Part shown: positions 19,273-27,624 of the stretch, piece after piece
Position numbering within the stretch: the stretch's first letter is position 1
Layout: every line of letters starts with the position of its first letter
Assembly (NCBI RefSeq): GCF_900102855.1
Contig: NZ_FMWD01000004.1
Coordinates: 73,036-137,035 of the forward strand
Reading direction: 5' to 3'
Length of the DNA stretch: 64,000 nt
DNA from: Thiohalomonas denitrificans
Lineage (GTDB): Bacteria > Pseudomonadota > Gammaproteobacteria > Thiohalomonadales > Thiohalomonadaceae
The notes under the pieces: generated by a model
Told to the model about the DNA's origin: nothing
Databases searched by the model: none
The model's input: only the letters and a program-made list of their open reading frames with translations
Translations under genes and position numbers: made by a program

Positions 19273-19836
19273 CTACCTGAATACCCGAAGCGTCTTTATC
19301 ATGCGACGATACTCTGCAACCGCTTTATCTTCCGCTTCTGGGTATCCCATGAATCCGGTGTCCGCGTCCTTCAGATGCCAGAAATTCAGAACAACGTTCT
19401 CTTTAAGCGAGGGACATACAAAGTAATACATCACTTCCTTTATCTGCTTGGCATTACGCACGAACTCCACACCAACAACCCCGCTCCCAATGGAATACTC
19501 CTTCTCAGTAATCTCGTTCCTGTAACCCCCTTTAATCTGCCCCGCGCGCTCTCTTTCGAGAAACTCTTCGAAATCTCCCTCCGACTTTACACTGAACGAG
19601 ACACCCGAAGCAGGCGATTGGGGACGCTGTTCGCCTTCGTATTCTAGCCCCTTGGGCCATTCCCCTACGTGAAACCAAATTTTGGTTTTTCCGTCACTGC
19701 TGACATCTTCGACTTTTGCCCAAGACGGATACTCAAAACTGACTCCCCGAGAATTGTCCTCGTATTGGGTGTAAGTCTCGGCTGCTGCATAACAGCAAGA
19801 GACGGAGAGCATTGCCAAGGCCATCAGTATCTTCAT
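19273..19836 (-). CDS. Exported protein of unknown function
   Basis: A 187-residue protein with a signal peptide (MKILMALAMLSVSCCYAAAE). The mature chain has the pattern GVSFEYPSWAKVEDVS then KIWFHVGEWPKG, resembling small secreted proteins of the PsbP/MOG1-like type that begin with a YEDNSRGVSFEYP element, but the assignment is not firm. No convincing ribosome binding site is seen; an upstream GTG at 19851 is possible. It lies in the AT-richer segment next to a corA fragment. Confidence 0.65.
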   Translation of the reverse strand: MKILMALAMLSVSCCYAAAETYTQYEDNSRGVSFEYPSWAKVEDVSSDGKTKIWFHVGEWPKGLEYEGEQRPQSPASGVSFSVKSEGDFEEFLERERAGQIKGGYRNEITEKEYSIGSGVVGVEFVRNAKQIKEVMYYFVCPSLKENVVLNFWHLKDADTGFMGYPEAEDKAVAEYRRMIKTLRVFR

Positions 19837-19943
19837 GTTGTTTTTTTGCACGGAGGCGGCTAATGGGTGACCTCATTTATCCCCTGCCCCTGGACGTCAA
19901 TCGCCGCCGAATGCAAAACCTGCCCCTTGTGCCCCCCGCTATT

Positions 19944-20092
19944 CCCGGGTGAGCCAATCCTGCGCCAAAAATAGAGCAGCATCCCTCCCGCAACGAAGAG
20001 CATGATCAGCAACACCACCGGGTAACCGTAGTACCAGTACAGCTCCGGCATGGCCCGCGGGCTTTCAGAAATATGGAAGTTCACCCGTAAAA
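19944..20092 (-). pseudogene. Degenerate copy of the corA 3' end
   Basis: About 150 bp closely match the last 150 bp of the intact corA (15812-15965). The translated remnant retains AMPELYWYYGYPVVLL and FVAGGMLLYFW, the second transmembrane helix. The GMN signature is damaged (its glycine-methionine is altered), the true C-terminus is replaced by another frame, and no upstream CorA sequence is attached. This is a partial duplication, not a gene. Confidence 0.85.
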
Positions 20093-20204
20093 ACTACGGT
20101 GGGTGATGCATTAAGAAATCCGATGTTCACCTTCAACCGGAATCAGTGTTCACGTTTGCCAGAATACGCATGCGGTTTGCCTGCAACCAATTGATATGCA
20201 AATT

Positions 20205-20495
20205 TTACCCCCAAGACCTCGTGACCAGATGAGAAACGAAAGCGATGACCGGCACAAAGCCTGTATATCGCTCGTACAGTGCCTTGCTCGTCTTTACCCC
20301 GAACTTTTTAAAAAAATTAGCCAAAACGAAACCTGCCAGCGGATAGATCAGACCGATTCGGTCAACAGCCATAAAGAGCCCGAAAGACTGCACTTGCTCA
20401 AAATGCCGCTTTCCATAAGAAACAATAAAACTATTTGGCCCACGAATGATATTCGAGAACACCGTTAGCAGGTGGCTATATATGCTCTGCGGCAT
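20205..20495 (-). CDS. Short hypothetical protein, possibly a gene remnant
   Basis: A 96-residue open frame 21 bp downstream of the sulfotransferase gene on the same strand. It has one hydrophobic segment (GLIYPLAGFVLANFF) followed by a basic region. No family is recognised; it resembles the C-terminal tail of a larger surface-polysaccharide enzyme and may be a fragment. No good ribosome binding site precedes the ATG. It shares the AT-rich composition of its neighbours. Confidence 0.4.
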   Translation of the reverse strand: MPQSIYSHLLTVFSNIIRGPNSFIVSYGKRHFEQVQSFGLFMAVDRIGLIYPLAGFVLANFFKKFGVKTSKALYERYTGFVPVIAFVSHLVTRSWG

Positions 20496-20516
20496 AATGA
20501 CCCGGTTGGGCTTGCT

Positions 20517-21233
20517 TTATAATGCTTTCACGATCACTTCTCGATCGATTTTTCCCCAGGAATATAGCTTGATCAATGCCTCGTAGTCTTCTTCAAAAAA
20601 TCTCATGAGGTTTTTCAAGCCAGTCTCAGACAACGTCTTGTCTTCTTTTGAGGCTGGACTGCGATGCCTGTTTATTTTATTTCTATAACCAAATACACGA
20701 AAAATATCTTCATTGAGGTTTTCTTGCATTAGAACAGCAACAATTTGATTTGGGTGGCATCTACTAAGCAAATCACGAAGGTAGAATGATATGTCTTCTC
20801 GAATATGGTGAATTTTACGTATTTCCTGGTGGGCGATAGAGTTTGCTTCTCCATTCTCATGATAAAGAGCTTCAGCCAGGTCATTCAGCGTTTCATACTT
20901 TATGAGAACATTATATTCGCCTTTAAACCTACTTCTCTGATCGCCATCAGATACGACAAGCTTGTATCTCCACTGAAAAGCTGAAACCAGCCTCGATATG
21001 GGACCACGAGCTACTATTATGTATTTCAGGTCTTTTCTGTAAACGGGTTTCTTTATGTGAACTTCGTGGGTAACGAAGTTATGTACTGCATTTTCGATTC
21101 CGTCTCTCACCGTACGTCCACCGCACTTTCCGATATGAATCAGAACCGTGCTACCAGTTGGCAATTTCGACGAACCAACTCTCGAACGTGCATATTTATA
21201 TAGCCCAAGCCAATATTTTAAGAATTTTCTCAT
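20517..21233 (-). CDS. Sulfotransferase family protein
   Basis: A 238-residue protein with the two PAPS-binding elements of the sulfotransferase family: the 5'-phosphosulfate loop LIHIGKCGGRTV (family form HIPKTGGT) near the N-terminus and the 3'-phosphate motif VARGPISRLVSAFQWRY. Such enzymes transfer sulfate from PAPS to carbohydrates or other acceptors. The ATG at 21233 is chosen because AAGGAG lies 6 bases upstream, too close for the GTG at 21239. Low GC content and the lack of partner genes suggest horizontal acquisition. The acceptor is unknown. Confidence 0.75.
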   Translation of the reverse strand: MRKFLKYWLGLYKYARSRVGSSKLPTGSTVLIHIGKCGGRTVRDGIENAVHNFVTHEVHIKKPVYRKDLKYIIVARGPISRLVSAFQWRYKLVVSDGDQRSRFKGEYNVLIKYETLNDLAEALYHENGEANSIAHQEIRKIHHIREDISFYLRDLLSRCHPNQIVAVLMQENLNEDIFRVFGYRNKINRHRSPASKEDKTLSETGLKNLMRFFEEDYEALIKLYSWGKIDREVIVKAL

Positions 21234-21510
21234 TACCACTCCTTTTTGGTAAGCCTAACGAAATGGCGGCGGCTGATTGCCGCATAAGGTCCTTCGTTGT
21301 TAACGAAGGTCTGAATTTTTCCTTTGCTGACGGTCGCCTCGATCACTGCCGGTAGACGGCGGTTTGCAAATACGCGTTTGGCGACCGCATAGTATGCCGT
21401 AGCAGCCGCATAGAAGCAGGTTCGCCCATAAAATTTCTTAGGAAATTCGGGGAATTATACCCAGGCATGGGTGTTATCCGGCCGAGGGGTTGCGGCGACC
21501 TCTTCGTATA

Positions 21511-21526
21511 GTGCATATCTATACAC
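21511..21526 (+). promoter_or_regulatory. LexA-like operator, distal copy
   Basis: GTGCATATCTATACAC matches 12 of 16 positions of the E. coli LexA box, and the surrounding GTATAGTGCATATCTATAC is a near-palindrome. A closely similar site lies before dnaE2. About 27 bp downstream there is an ATG at 21553 with a GAGAGGGA ribosome binding site, but its frame runs into a dispersed repeat and no known protein is seen, so the controlled gene may have been lost. Confidence 0.45.
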
Positions 21527-21642
21527 GTATTCATTTTGAGAGGGATTGCTCGATGATGACGCCTGGCGTCTGTGTCGTGGATGACTCGGTTAGGTGGGGC
21601 ATGGCAAGTCGGGGCGCTGAGATGCCTAAAACGGATTTTATC

Positions 21643-21789
21643 GAGGATGCCAAAGCCGAGCTCCAGCGACGAAATAATCTTCTGCTCCCAAAATCCCAGA
21701 TTGCCGCATCGCTGGGGCTCCTCGCAATGACGGCTAAGAGTTTGTCGTTGATTCGGGGGCCGCACAGCGGCGGGTACGGCTCGCAATAA
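21643..21789. repeat. Dispersed intergenic repeat, copy 1
   Basis: The segment starting AGGATGCCAAAGCCGAG and containing GGCTCCTCGCAATGAC recurs at 40753-40898 in the same orientation. The type, with its CTCCTCGCAATGAC core, is a common bacterial intergenic repeat and is non-coding here. A second partial unit follows to about 21830. Confidence 0.7.
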
Positions 21790-21905
21790 CAGCTAAAAGC
21801 TCGTCACTGATTCGGGGCCGCAGAGCGGCAGGCACAGCCCGCCCTATGGTCGCCAGCCGGGTGCTTTGAGGTTTTTGGAGGTGGCTGATGGCGACAGGGT
21901 GTATA

Positions 21906-21921
21906 GTGTATATACATACAC
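21906..21921 (+). promoter_or_regulatory. LexA-like operator before dnaE2
   Basis: GTGTATATACATACAC has GTGT-N8-ACAC symmetry and matches 13 of 16 positions of the E. coli LexA box. It lies 27 bp before the dnaE2 ATG, where a repressor would block transcription. dnaE2 is an SOS gene in most bacteria that carry it, which supports the reading. The 19-bp context GTATAGTGTATATACATAC shares 16 positions with the site at 21506-21524. Confidence 0.6.
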
Positions 21922-21948
21922 ACTTCTCCTGCTGCGCTTTTCCCGGTC

Positions 21949-24900
21949 ATGTGCGACTACGCCGAACTCCACTGTCTGTCCAACTTCACCTTTCTGCGGG
22001 GGGCTTCCCATGCGGAGGAGTTGGTGATGCGTGCGGCCGAGTTGGGTTATTCCGCGCTGGCGGTGACGGATGAGTGTTCTCTGGCGGGGGTGGTGCGTGC
22101 CTATCGGGCGACGAAGGAGCATAAGCTGCACCTTATTGTCGGCAGCGAGATGCGGTTGGAGGATGGGCTCAAGCTGGTGCTGCTGGCTACCGATCGGGAG
22201 GGGTACGGCAATCTTTCGGAGTTGATCACACTGGGGCGGCGGCGTTCGGAGAAGGGGGCGTATCGGCTGGGTCGGGAGGATCTGGCGGATGGCGTGCCTG
22301 GGTGCGTCGTTCTCTGGGTACCGCCAGAGAACGCAGATACGAGGGATGAGGGGCGAGATGCGAGGGAGGGGGAGGCGCTGGCTGCTGAGTGGGTGGCGGG
22401 GACGTTTCCGGGGCGGGCCTGGATTGCGGTGGAGTTGCACTGCGGGGCGGACGATGCCGGCAAGGTAGCGCGGCTCAGGGCGCTGGGGGAGGCATCGGGG
22501 CTGCCGCTGGTGGCGGCGGGGAATGTACATATGCACCGCCGCGGGCGTCGAGCACTTCAGGATCTGCTGACCGCCATCCGGCTATGCACCACGGTGGCCG
22601 AGGCGGGCGCGGCGCTCTATGCCAATGGCGAGCGTCACTTGCGGCCCAGAGAGCGCCTGGCGGAGATCTATCCCGCCGAATGGTTGGCGGAGACCACGGC
22701 GATCGCTGCGCGCTGCCGCTTCACTCTGGAGGAGCTGAAATACAACTACCCGGATGAGATCACTCCACCGGACGAGACCCCGGGCGGCTATCTGCGGCGG
22801 CTGACCGAGGCGGGGCTGAAGCAGTTCTGGCCGCAGGGGGAGCCGGAGAAGGTGCGCCGGCTGGTGGAGCATGAACTGACCATCATCGGCGAGTTGGGGT
22901 ACGAGCCCTACTTTCTCACCGTTTATGACCTGGTCCGCTTCGCCCGCGGGCGCGGCATTCTCTGCCAGGGGCGCGGCTCGGCGGCCAACTCGGCGGTCTG
23001 TTACTGCCTGGGGATCACAGCGGTGGACCCCAGTCGCTCCGAGATGCTGTTCGAGCGATTCATCTCCAAAGAGCGGGATGAACCGCCCGATATCGATGTG
23101 GATTTTGAGCACACCCGGCGCGAGGAGGTGCTGCAGTACCTCTATGAGCGCTATGGCCGGGAGCGGGCCGCCCTCACCGCCACAGTGATCACCTACCGCA
23201 CGCGAAGCGCCCTGCGCGATGTGGGCAAGGCCCTGGGGCTCTCCGTCAATGAAGTGGATCGGCTGGCCGGGGCCTTCACACGCTGGGGGCAGAGGGCTGC
23301 CCTTACCCCCCAAATCCCCCTTCAGCGAGTCGCTGGCCGGCCAGATGCAAGGCGCGCACCCGCAGGAATGGCCGTACCCCTTTCAAGGGGGCGCAACGCC
23401 GCAGATGGCCGGCCAGCGGCTCGCCCGGAGGGAGCCACTGGGGCGCGCCATGACGGCGTTGTGGTGCTTGGAAAGGAGAACAACCCTTCCCCTGCGCACC
23501 ACGCCTTGTCCTGCCACGCCCCAATGGCTCTGAAGGGTGATTTGGGGGGCAAGGGCAGCCCGGAGATGGCGGAACGATTAGAGGACGCCGGTTTCGACCC
23601 GGAGAGCCCCATCATCAAACGCCTGCTGGTGCTGGTGTGGGAGCTGCTCGACTTTCCTCGCCACCTCTCCCAGCACGTGGGCGGCATGGTGATCACCCGC
23701 GACCCGCTGCCGCGCCTGGTGCCCATCGAGAATGCCGCCATGGAGGGGCGCACGGTCATTCAATGGGACAAGGATGATCTCGATACCCTGGGGCTGTTGA
23801 AGATCGACTGCCTGGCGCTGGGGATGCTCTCGGCCATCCACAAGGCCTTCGACCTGGTCGAGAAACACCGCGGCCGGCGGCTGACGCTGGCTGCGGTGCC
23901 CGCCGAGGACCCGGAGGTCTACGTCATGCTCTGCCGGGCGGACACTGTCGGCGTATTCCAGATCGAGTCGCGGGCGCAGATGGCGATGCTGCCGCGCCTG
24001 CGCCCCAGGACCTTTTACGACCTGGTGATCGAGGTGGCGATCATCCGTCCCGGTCCCATCCAGGGCAACATGGTTCATCCCTATCTGAAGCGCCGGCAGG
24101 GGCTGGAACCGATCACCTATCCCGGCCCGGAGGCCGAGGCGGTGCTGGCGCGCACCCTGGGGGTTCCCATCTTCCAGGAGCAGGTGATCAAGCTGGCGAT
24201 GGTGGCGGCGGGCTTCACTGCCGGCGAGGCGGATCGGCTGCGCCGGGCGATCGCCGCCTGGAAAAAAGGGCGGGGGCTGGCCGCCTTTGAGGAGAAGCTG
24301 CGTTCGGGGATGGCCGGGCGCGGCTATCCGCTCGAGTTTGCCGACCAGGTGATCGAGCAGATCAAGGGCTTCGGCGAATACGGCTTTCCCGAGTCCCACG
24401 CCGCCAGCTTCGCCCTGCTCGCCTATGTCTCCTCCTGGCTCAAGTGCCATGAGCCGGCGGCGTTTACCTGCGCGCTGCTGAACAGTCAGCCGATGGGGTT
24501 CTATGCCCCGGCGCAACTGGTACGGGATGCGCGGGAGCATGGGGTGGAGGTGCTTCCGTTGGATGTGGGGGCGAGTGAGTGGGATTGCACGCTGGAAGTG
24601 GCGAGTGGCGAGTGGCGAGTTGCCAGGCAAGGTCAATTTTGTGCTCCCCCGAAAAGGGGGAACGAGGTTCGTGGCCACCGATTGCCAGCCACTGGCGACT
24701 TATCCTCCTCGCCACTAGCCACTCGCTACTCGCCACTGAGCTTGCGCCTGGGTCTGCGGATGGTGAAGGGGCTGAAGAAGGCGGCGGCGGAGCGGCTGGC
24801 GGCGGCGCGGGCGGAGGGGGTGTTTCGTTCGGTGGCGGATTTGGCGCGGCGGGCAGGTTTGTCGAAGGCCGATCTGGAGCGGCTGGCGGCGGCGGGGGCG

Positions 24901-25437
24901 CTGGAGGGGCTGGCCGGAGACCGGCATCGGGCGCGTTGGGAGGTACTGGGGACGGAAACCACGCTGCCGCTGTTCGATGATCCGGACTTCAGTGAAGAGG
25001 TGCCCTCTCTGCCGCGACCGAGTGAGGGGGAGGATCTAGTGGCCGATCATGCCCACGTCGGCCTCTCTCTGGGTCGGCATCCTCTGGCCCTGCTGCGCGA
25101 GCGGCTCGGGAAGCTTCGCTGTGTACCCATTGCCGTGGCCACCGGCCGTTCCGATGGCGCCTTCGTGCGCATCGCCGGACTGGTGATCACCCGTCAGCGT
25201 CCCGGCGACGGGCGCACCACCTTCCTCACCCTGGAGGATGAGAGCGGTATCACCAATGTCATCGTCTGGGAGGCGCTCGGTGAGCGTTATCGAAAGATCA
25301 TCGCCGGCGGCCGGCTGCTGTGCGTGACGGGAAAGCTGCAGAGCGAGAGTGGAGTGATCCACATAGTGGCCGGCAGGCTGGAAGACCACAGCCACCTGCT
25401 CGGCAACCTCACTACCCGCTCGCGGGATTTCTGTTAG
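21949..25437 (+). CDS. dnaE2: Error-prone DNA polymerase DnaE2 (ImuC) with two in-frame palindromic insertions
   Basis: A 1162-residue C-family polymerase used in damage-induced translesion synthesis. It shows the N-terminal PHP domain (YAELHCLSNFTFLRGASH), GRGSAANSAVCYCLGIT, the catalytic PDIDVDFEH (residues about 379-387), LSQHVGGMVITRDPL, the third catalytic aspartate in LLKIDCLALG near 619, and the C-terminal OB-fold ending RSRDF. DnaE2 proteins are usually near 1030 residues; the excess is explained by two in-frame insertions, residues about 449-538 and 883-930, each made of inverted-repeat DNA with no polymerase homology. The first falls between catalytic segments, so activity is open to question, although both frames are intact. 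The usual partners imuA and imuB are absent. A LexA-like box precedes the gene. Confidence 0.93.
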   Translation: MCDYAELHCLSNFTFLRGASHAEELVMRAAELGYSALAVTDECSLAGVVRAYRATKEHKLHLIVGSEMRLEDGLKLVLLATDREGYGNLSELITLGRRRSEKGAYRLGREDLADGVPGCVVLWVPPENADTRDEGRDAREGEALAAEWVAGTFPGRAWIAVELHCGADDAGKVARLRALGEASGLPLVAAGNVHMHRRGRRALQDLLTAIRLCTTVAEAGAALYANGERHLRPRERLAEIYPAEWLAETTAIAARCRFTLEELKYNYPDEITPPDETPGGYLRRLTEAGLKQFWPQGEPEKVRRLVEHELTIIGELGYEPYFLTVYDLVRFARGRGILCQGRGSAANSAVCYCLGITAVDPSRSEMLFERFISKERDEPPDIDVDFEHTRREEVLQYLYERYGRERAALTATVITYRTRSALRDVGKALGLSVNEVDRLAGAFTRWGQRAALTPQIPLQRVAGRPDARRAPAGMAVPLSRGRNAADGRPAARPEGATGARHDGVVVLGKENNPSPAHHALSCHAPMALKGDLGGKGSPEMAERLEDAGFDPESPIIKRLLVLVWELLDFPRHLSQHVGGMVITRDPLPRLVPIENAAMEGRTVIQWDKDDLDTLGLLKIDCLALGMLSAIHKAFDLVEKHRGRRLTLAAVPAEDPEVYVMLCRADTVGVFQIESRAQMAMLPRLRPRTFYDLVIEVAIIRPGPIQGNMVHPYLKRRQGLEPITYPGPEAEAVLARTLGVPIFQEQVIKLAMVAAGFTAGEADRLRRAIAAWKKGRGLAAFEEKLRSGMAGRGYPLEFADQVIEQIKGFGEYGFPESHAASFALLAYVSSWLKCHEPAAFTCALLNSQPMGFYAPAQLVRDAREHGVEVLPLDVGASEWDCTLEVASGEWRVARQGQFCAPPKRGNEVRGHRLPATGDLSSSPLATRYSPLSLRLGLRMVKGLKKAAAERLAAARAEGVFRSVADLARRAGLSKADLERLAAAGALEGLAGDRHRARWEVLGTETTLPLFDDPDFSEEVPSLPRPSEGEDLVADHAHVGLSLGRHPLALLRERLGKLRCVPIAVATGRSDGAFVRIAGLVITRQRPGDGRTTFLTLEDESGITNVIVWEALGERYRKIIAGGRLLCVTGKLQSESGVIHIVAGRLEDHSHLLGNLTTRSRDFC
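23294..23561. repeat. 268-bp palindromic element inserted within dnaE2
   Basis: The ends are 32-bp inverted repeats with two mismatches (23294-23325 and 23530-23561; GGGCTGCCCTT at the outer edge). The interior shares sequence with the element at 29351-29692 in opposite orientation: 23321-23356 is identical over 36 bases to the complement of 29627-29662, and the block around 23391-23436 matches with one difference. Neighbouring coding sequence stays in frame. No transposase is encoded, so it is MITE-like. Confidence 0.85.
24597..24737. repeat. Second palindromic insertion within dnaE2
   Basis: The left arm is a run of AGTGGCG-type units (24597-24620) and the right arm its inverted counterpart ending CTACTCGCCACT (24705-24737). 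Between them is a short hairpin, CTCCCCCGAAAAGGGGGA. Family proteins pass almost directly from the WDCTLE segment to LRLGLRMVKGL, so the 140 bp are extra and in frame. The sequence belongs to a different repeat family from the insertion at 23294. Confidence 0.75.
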
Positions 25438-25441
25438 CGGG

Positions 25442-25720
25442 TTAACCACGGGGAACACGGGGTTTTGATCGACGCGAACCACAGAGGTCACAGAGGGCAC
25501 GGAGTTGGGACTCGATAAAACGCTCTGTGTTCTCAGTGGGTCATCGAATTGGTTTTCCCCGGGCGCCCGTGCCCCGTGGTTCACGCTCGAATCGCGGCTT
25601 CCGCCGCTCCTACGTTTGGGTCGGGATCCCTGGGAACCAGCTCTGTGTTCTCCGTGGTAATCAATGGTTTCCCCGGGGTGCCCCGTGCCTCCGATGGTTC
25701 ACCGCTGTCGAATCACGGCT
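25442..25720. repeat. Intergenic cluster of CACGGGG/CACAGAG and GCCGCTCC repeats
   Basis: The gap after dnaE2 contains TTAACCACGGGGAACACGGG, ACCACAGAGGTCACAGAG, and two copies of a block with CGGCTTCCGCCGCTCCTACG (near 25598 and 25716). The same motif families recur at 41567-41689 and 43011-43149. No gene is present. Confidence 0.6.
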
Positions 25721-25730
25721 TCCGCCGCTC

Positions 25731-27470
25731 CTACGCTTCGTTTGGGTCGGGTTCCTTGGGCACCAGCTGGCAGACGGGGGCGTATTCGTGTTCGCGGATC
25801 TTCTCGATGCAGTCGTTGACCATGTCGGGCGTGTTGCCGAGGCTTCGCAGCACATGGCCGGCCAGCTGGAGGCTGGCCTCCAGGGTCTCGGGCACTACGG
25901 CATCGGCACCGATGGCGCAAAGGTTTCCGGAGTGCTCGTTGTCCCGGGCCCGCACCAGGATCTTCAGGTCCGGCCAGAGCTGGCGGGCCGCCTGCACAGT
26001 ACGCGCCGCGGCGGAGGCGTCATCCATCGTCACCAGCATCACCTTGGCACGGTCCGCGCCGGCCCGGCGCAGGACCTCGGTGCGGGTGGCGTCCCCGTAG
26101 TAGACCGGCTCGCTGGCATCCCGGCAACGACGGACCCGACCGGAGTTCAGGTCCAGGGCTACGTACGGGATGGCTTGCCTGCGCAAGACAGCAGCAACGG
26201 TCTGGCCGATGCGGCCGTAGCCGGCCAGCACCACGTGCTCTTTCAGATCCGCCACTTCGGCTTCATTGGCGTCAATCCCCCCTTCCACCGGCTGCAGCGC
26301 GCGCCCTACCCGGGCGGCCACCACCGCAAGCAGCGGCGTCAGGGCCATGGAGAGGGCAGCGACGATAAGCATGAACTGTCCGGTCTTTTCCGGCATCAGT
26401 TGGGAGACGAGTGCCGCCCCGATCACCACGAAGGCAAACTCGCCGGCTTCACCCAGAAGCAGCCCGCTCCGGGCCGCATCGTGCCTGGGCAGTCCGAAGG
26501 CCATGCCGAGCAGGTAGATCACCGCGCTCTTCAGTAGAATGAGTCCGATCACTGCCAACGCCACCCAAAACGCCTGGTCGGCCACCAGCAGGAAATCGAT
26601 ACTCATTCCCACACTCATGAAGAAGAGGCCCAGCAAAATCCCCTTGAACGGCTCGATTTCACTCTCTACCTGGTGCCGGAACTCGGTTTCAGCCAGCAAC
26701 AGTCCAGCGAGAAACGCACCGAGCGCCATCGACAGGCCGGCGTAGCCAGTCACCAGCGAGGTCGCGAGGATGGCGAGCAGGGTCATGGCGGTAAAGACAT
26801 CGACGCTGCGCGTGCGGGCTACGGTTCGAAAAAGATAACGCAGCACATAACGGCCGATGACCACGATGGCCACCACGGCGACTGCCGCGCGCAGAAGCGC
26901 CATCACCACCTCGCCCCAGACGTTGCCGCCATCGGCACCGAGCGCAGCCACCAAAATGAGGATGGGCACCACTGCGAGGTCCTGGAAAAGCAGCACGGCA
27001 AAGCTTGCCCGACCGTGGGTAGCGCTCATCTCGCCCCGCTCGTTCAGCAGTTGCATCACCATCGCGGTGGAGGAGAGCGCCAGGCAAAGCCCGATAATGA
27101 TCGAGGCCTCAATGCTGTTGCCCCAGCCGAAGGCGATCAGGCTAATCAGAGCAGCAGTGACCAACACCTGTGCCGCACCGAGCCCGAAAATCAGCCCGCT
27201 GAAGGCTTTGAGGCGCTCGAACGACAACTCGAGTCCGATCATGAACAGCAGGAAGACAACCCCGAGTTCGGCAAAATGGCGGACCCCTTCCACATCCCCG
27301 ACTATGGCCAGTCCGAAGGGGCCGATGGCCGCACCGACCGCCAGAAAGCCGAGAATGGGGCTCACCTTCACTGCACGACACAGCGGCACGACGACAACGA
27401 CGGTAAGGAGAAACGCGACGGTTTCCTGAAGATAGGGGATCACAATTTGGGTATCACCAGCTTCTGTCAT
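25731..27470 (-). CDS. KefB/KefC-type CPA2 monovalent cation:proton antiporter with TrkA-N domain
   Basis: A 579-residue membrane protein: about twelve hydrophobic segments (residues 10-385) of the Na+/H+ exchanger fold, then a cytosolic TrkA-N nucleotide-binding domain with the Rossmann motif VVLAGYGRIGQTVAAVL and DLNSGRVRRC (about 420-545). KefB/KefC proteins exchange K+ or Na+ for protons and are gated by the nucleotide-binding domain. It is the last gene of a minus-strand run with a second antiporter, a P-II-like protein and two DUF1538 proteins. The C-terminal residues (QLVPKEPDPNEA) lie directly against the repeat-rich gap after dnaE2. The transported ion cannot be deduced. Confidence 0.93.
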   Translation of the reverse strand: MTEAGDTQIVIPYLQETVAFLLTVVVVVPLCRAVKVSPILGFLAVGAAIGPFGLAIVGDVEGVRHFAELGVVFLLFMIGLELSFERLKAFSGLIFGLGAAQVLVTAALISLIAFGWGNSIEASIIIGLCLALSSTAMVMQLLNERGEMSATHGRASFAVLLFQDLAVVPILILVAALGADGGNVWGEVVMALLRAAVAVVAIVVIGRYVLRYLFRTVARTRSVDVFTAMTLLAILATSLVTGYAGLSMALGAFLAGLLLAETEFRHQVESEIEPFKGILLGLFFMSVGMSIDFLLVADQAFWVALAVIGLILLKSAVIYLLGMAFGLPRHDAARSGLLLGEAGEFAFVVIGAALVSQLMPEKTGQFMLIVAALSMALTPLLAVVAARVGRALQPVEGGIDANEAEVADLKEHVVLAGYGRIGQTVAAVLRRQAIPYVALDLNSGRVRRCRDASEPVYYGDATRTEVLRRAGADRAKVMLVTMDDASAAARTVQAARQLWPDLKILVRARDNEHSGNLCAIGADAVVPETLEASLQLAGHVLRSLGNTPDMVNDCIEKIREHEYAPVCQLVPKEPDPNEA

Positions 27471-27513
27471 GATTCTTGAGTGAGGCCTGAACGGCGCTGT
27501 AACTGCTCACTCC

Positions 27514-27594
27514 CCCATCATTCCTGCGTAGGCTGGAATCCAGAGAGCAGCGGGCATGGCTCAAAATGGATCCCCGCCTACGCGGGGATGACGA
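27514..27594. repeat. Palindromic intergenic repeat of the CCCCGCCTACGCGGGGATGAC type
   Basis: Between the two antiporter genes lie inverted units, CATTCCTGCGTAGGCTGG and CCCCGCCTACGCGGGGATGA. This is a widespread bacterial intergenic repeat design; here a single full unit is present and it may fold in the transcript between the two antiporter genes. Confidence 0.6.
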
Positions 27595-27624
27595 ATCTCC
27601 TATGCCGCGCAGTTACACGGCGCT

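Noticed and set aside
21553..21789. Small gene with a ribosome binding site after the distal LexA-like box
   Set aside because: The frame runs into the dispersed intergenic repeat also seen at 40753 and resembles no protein.
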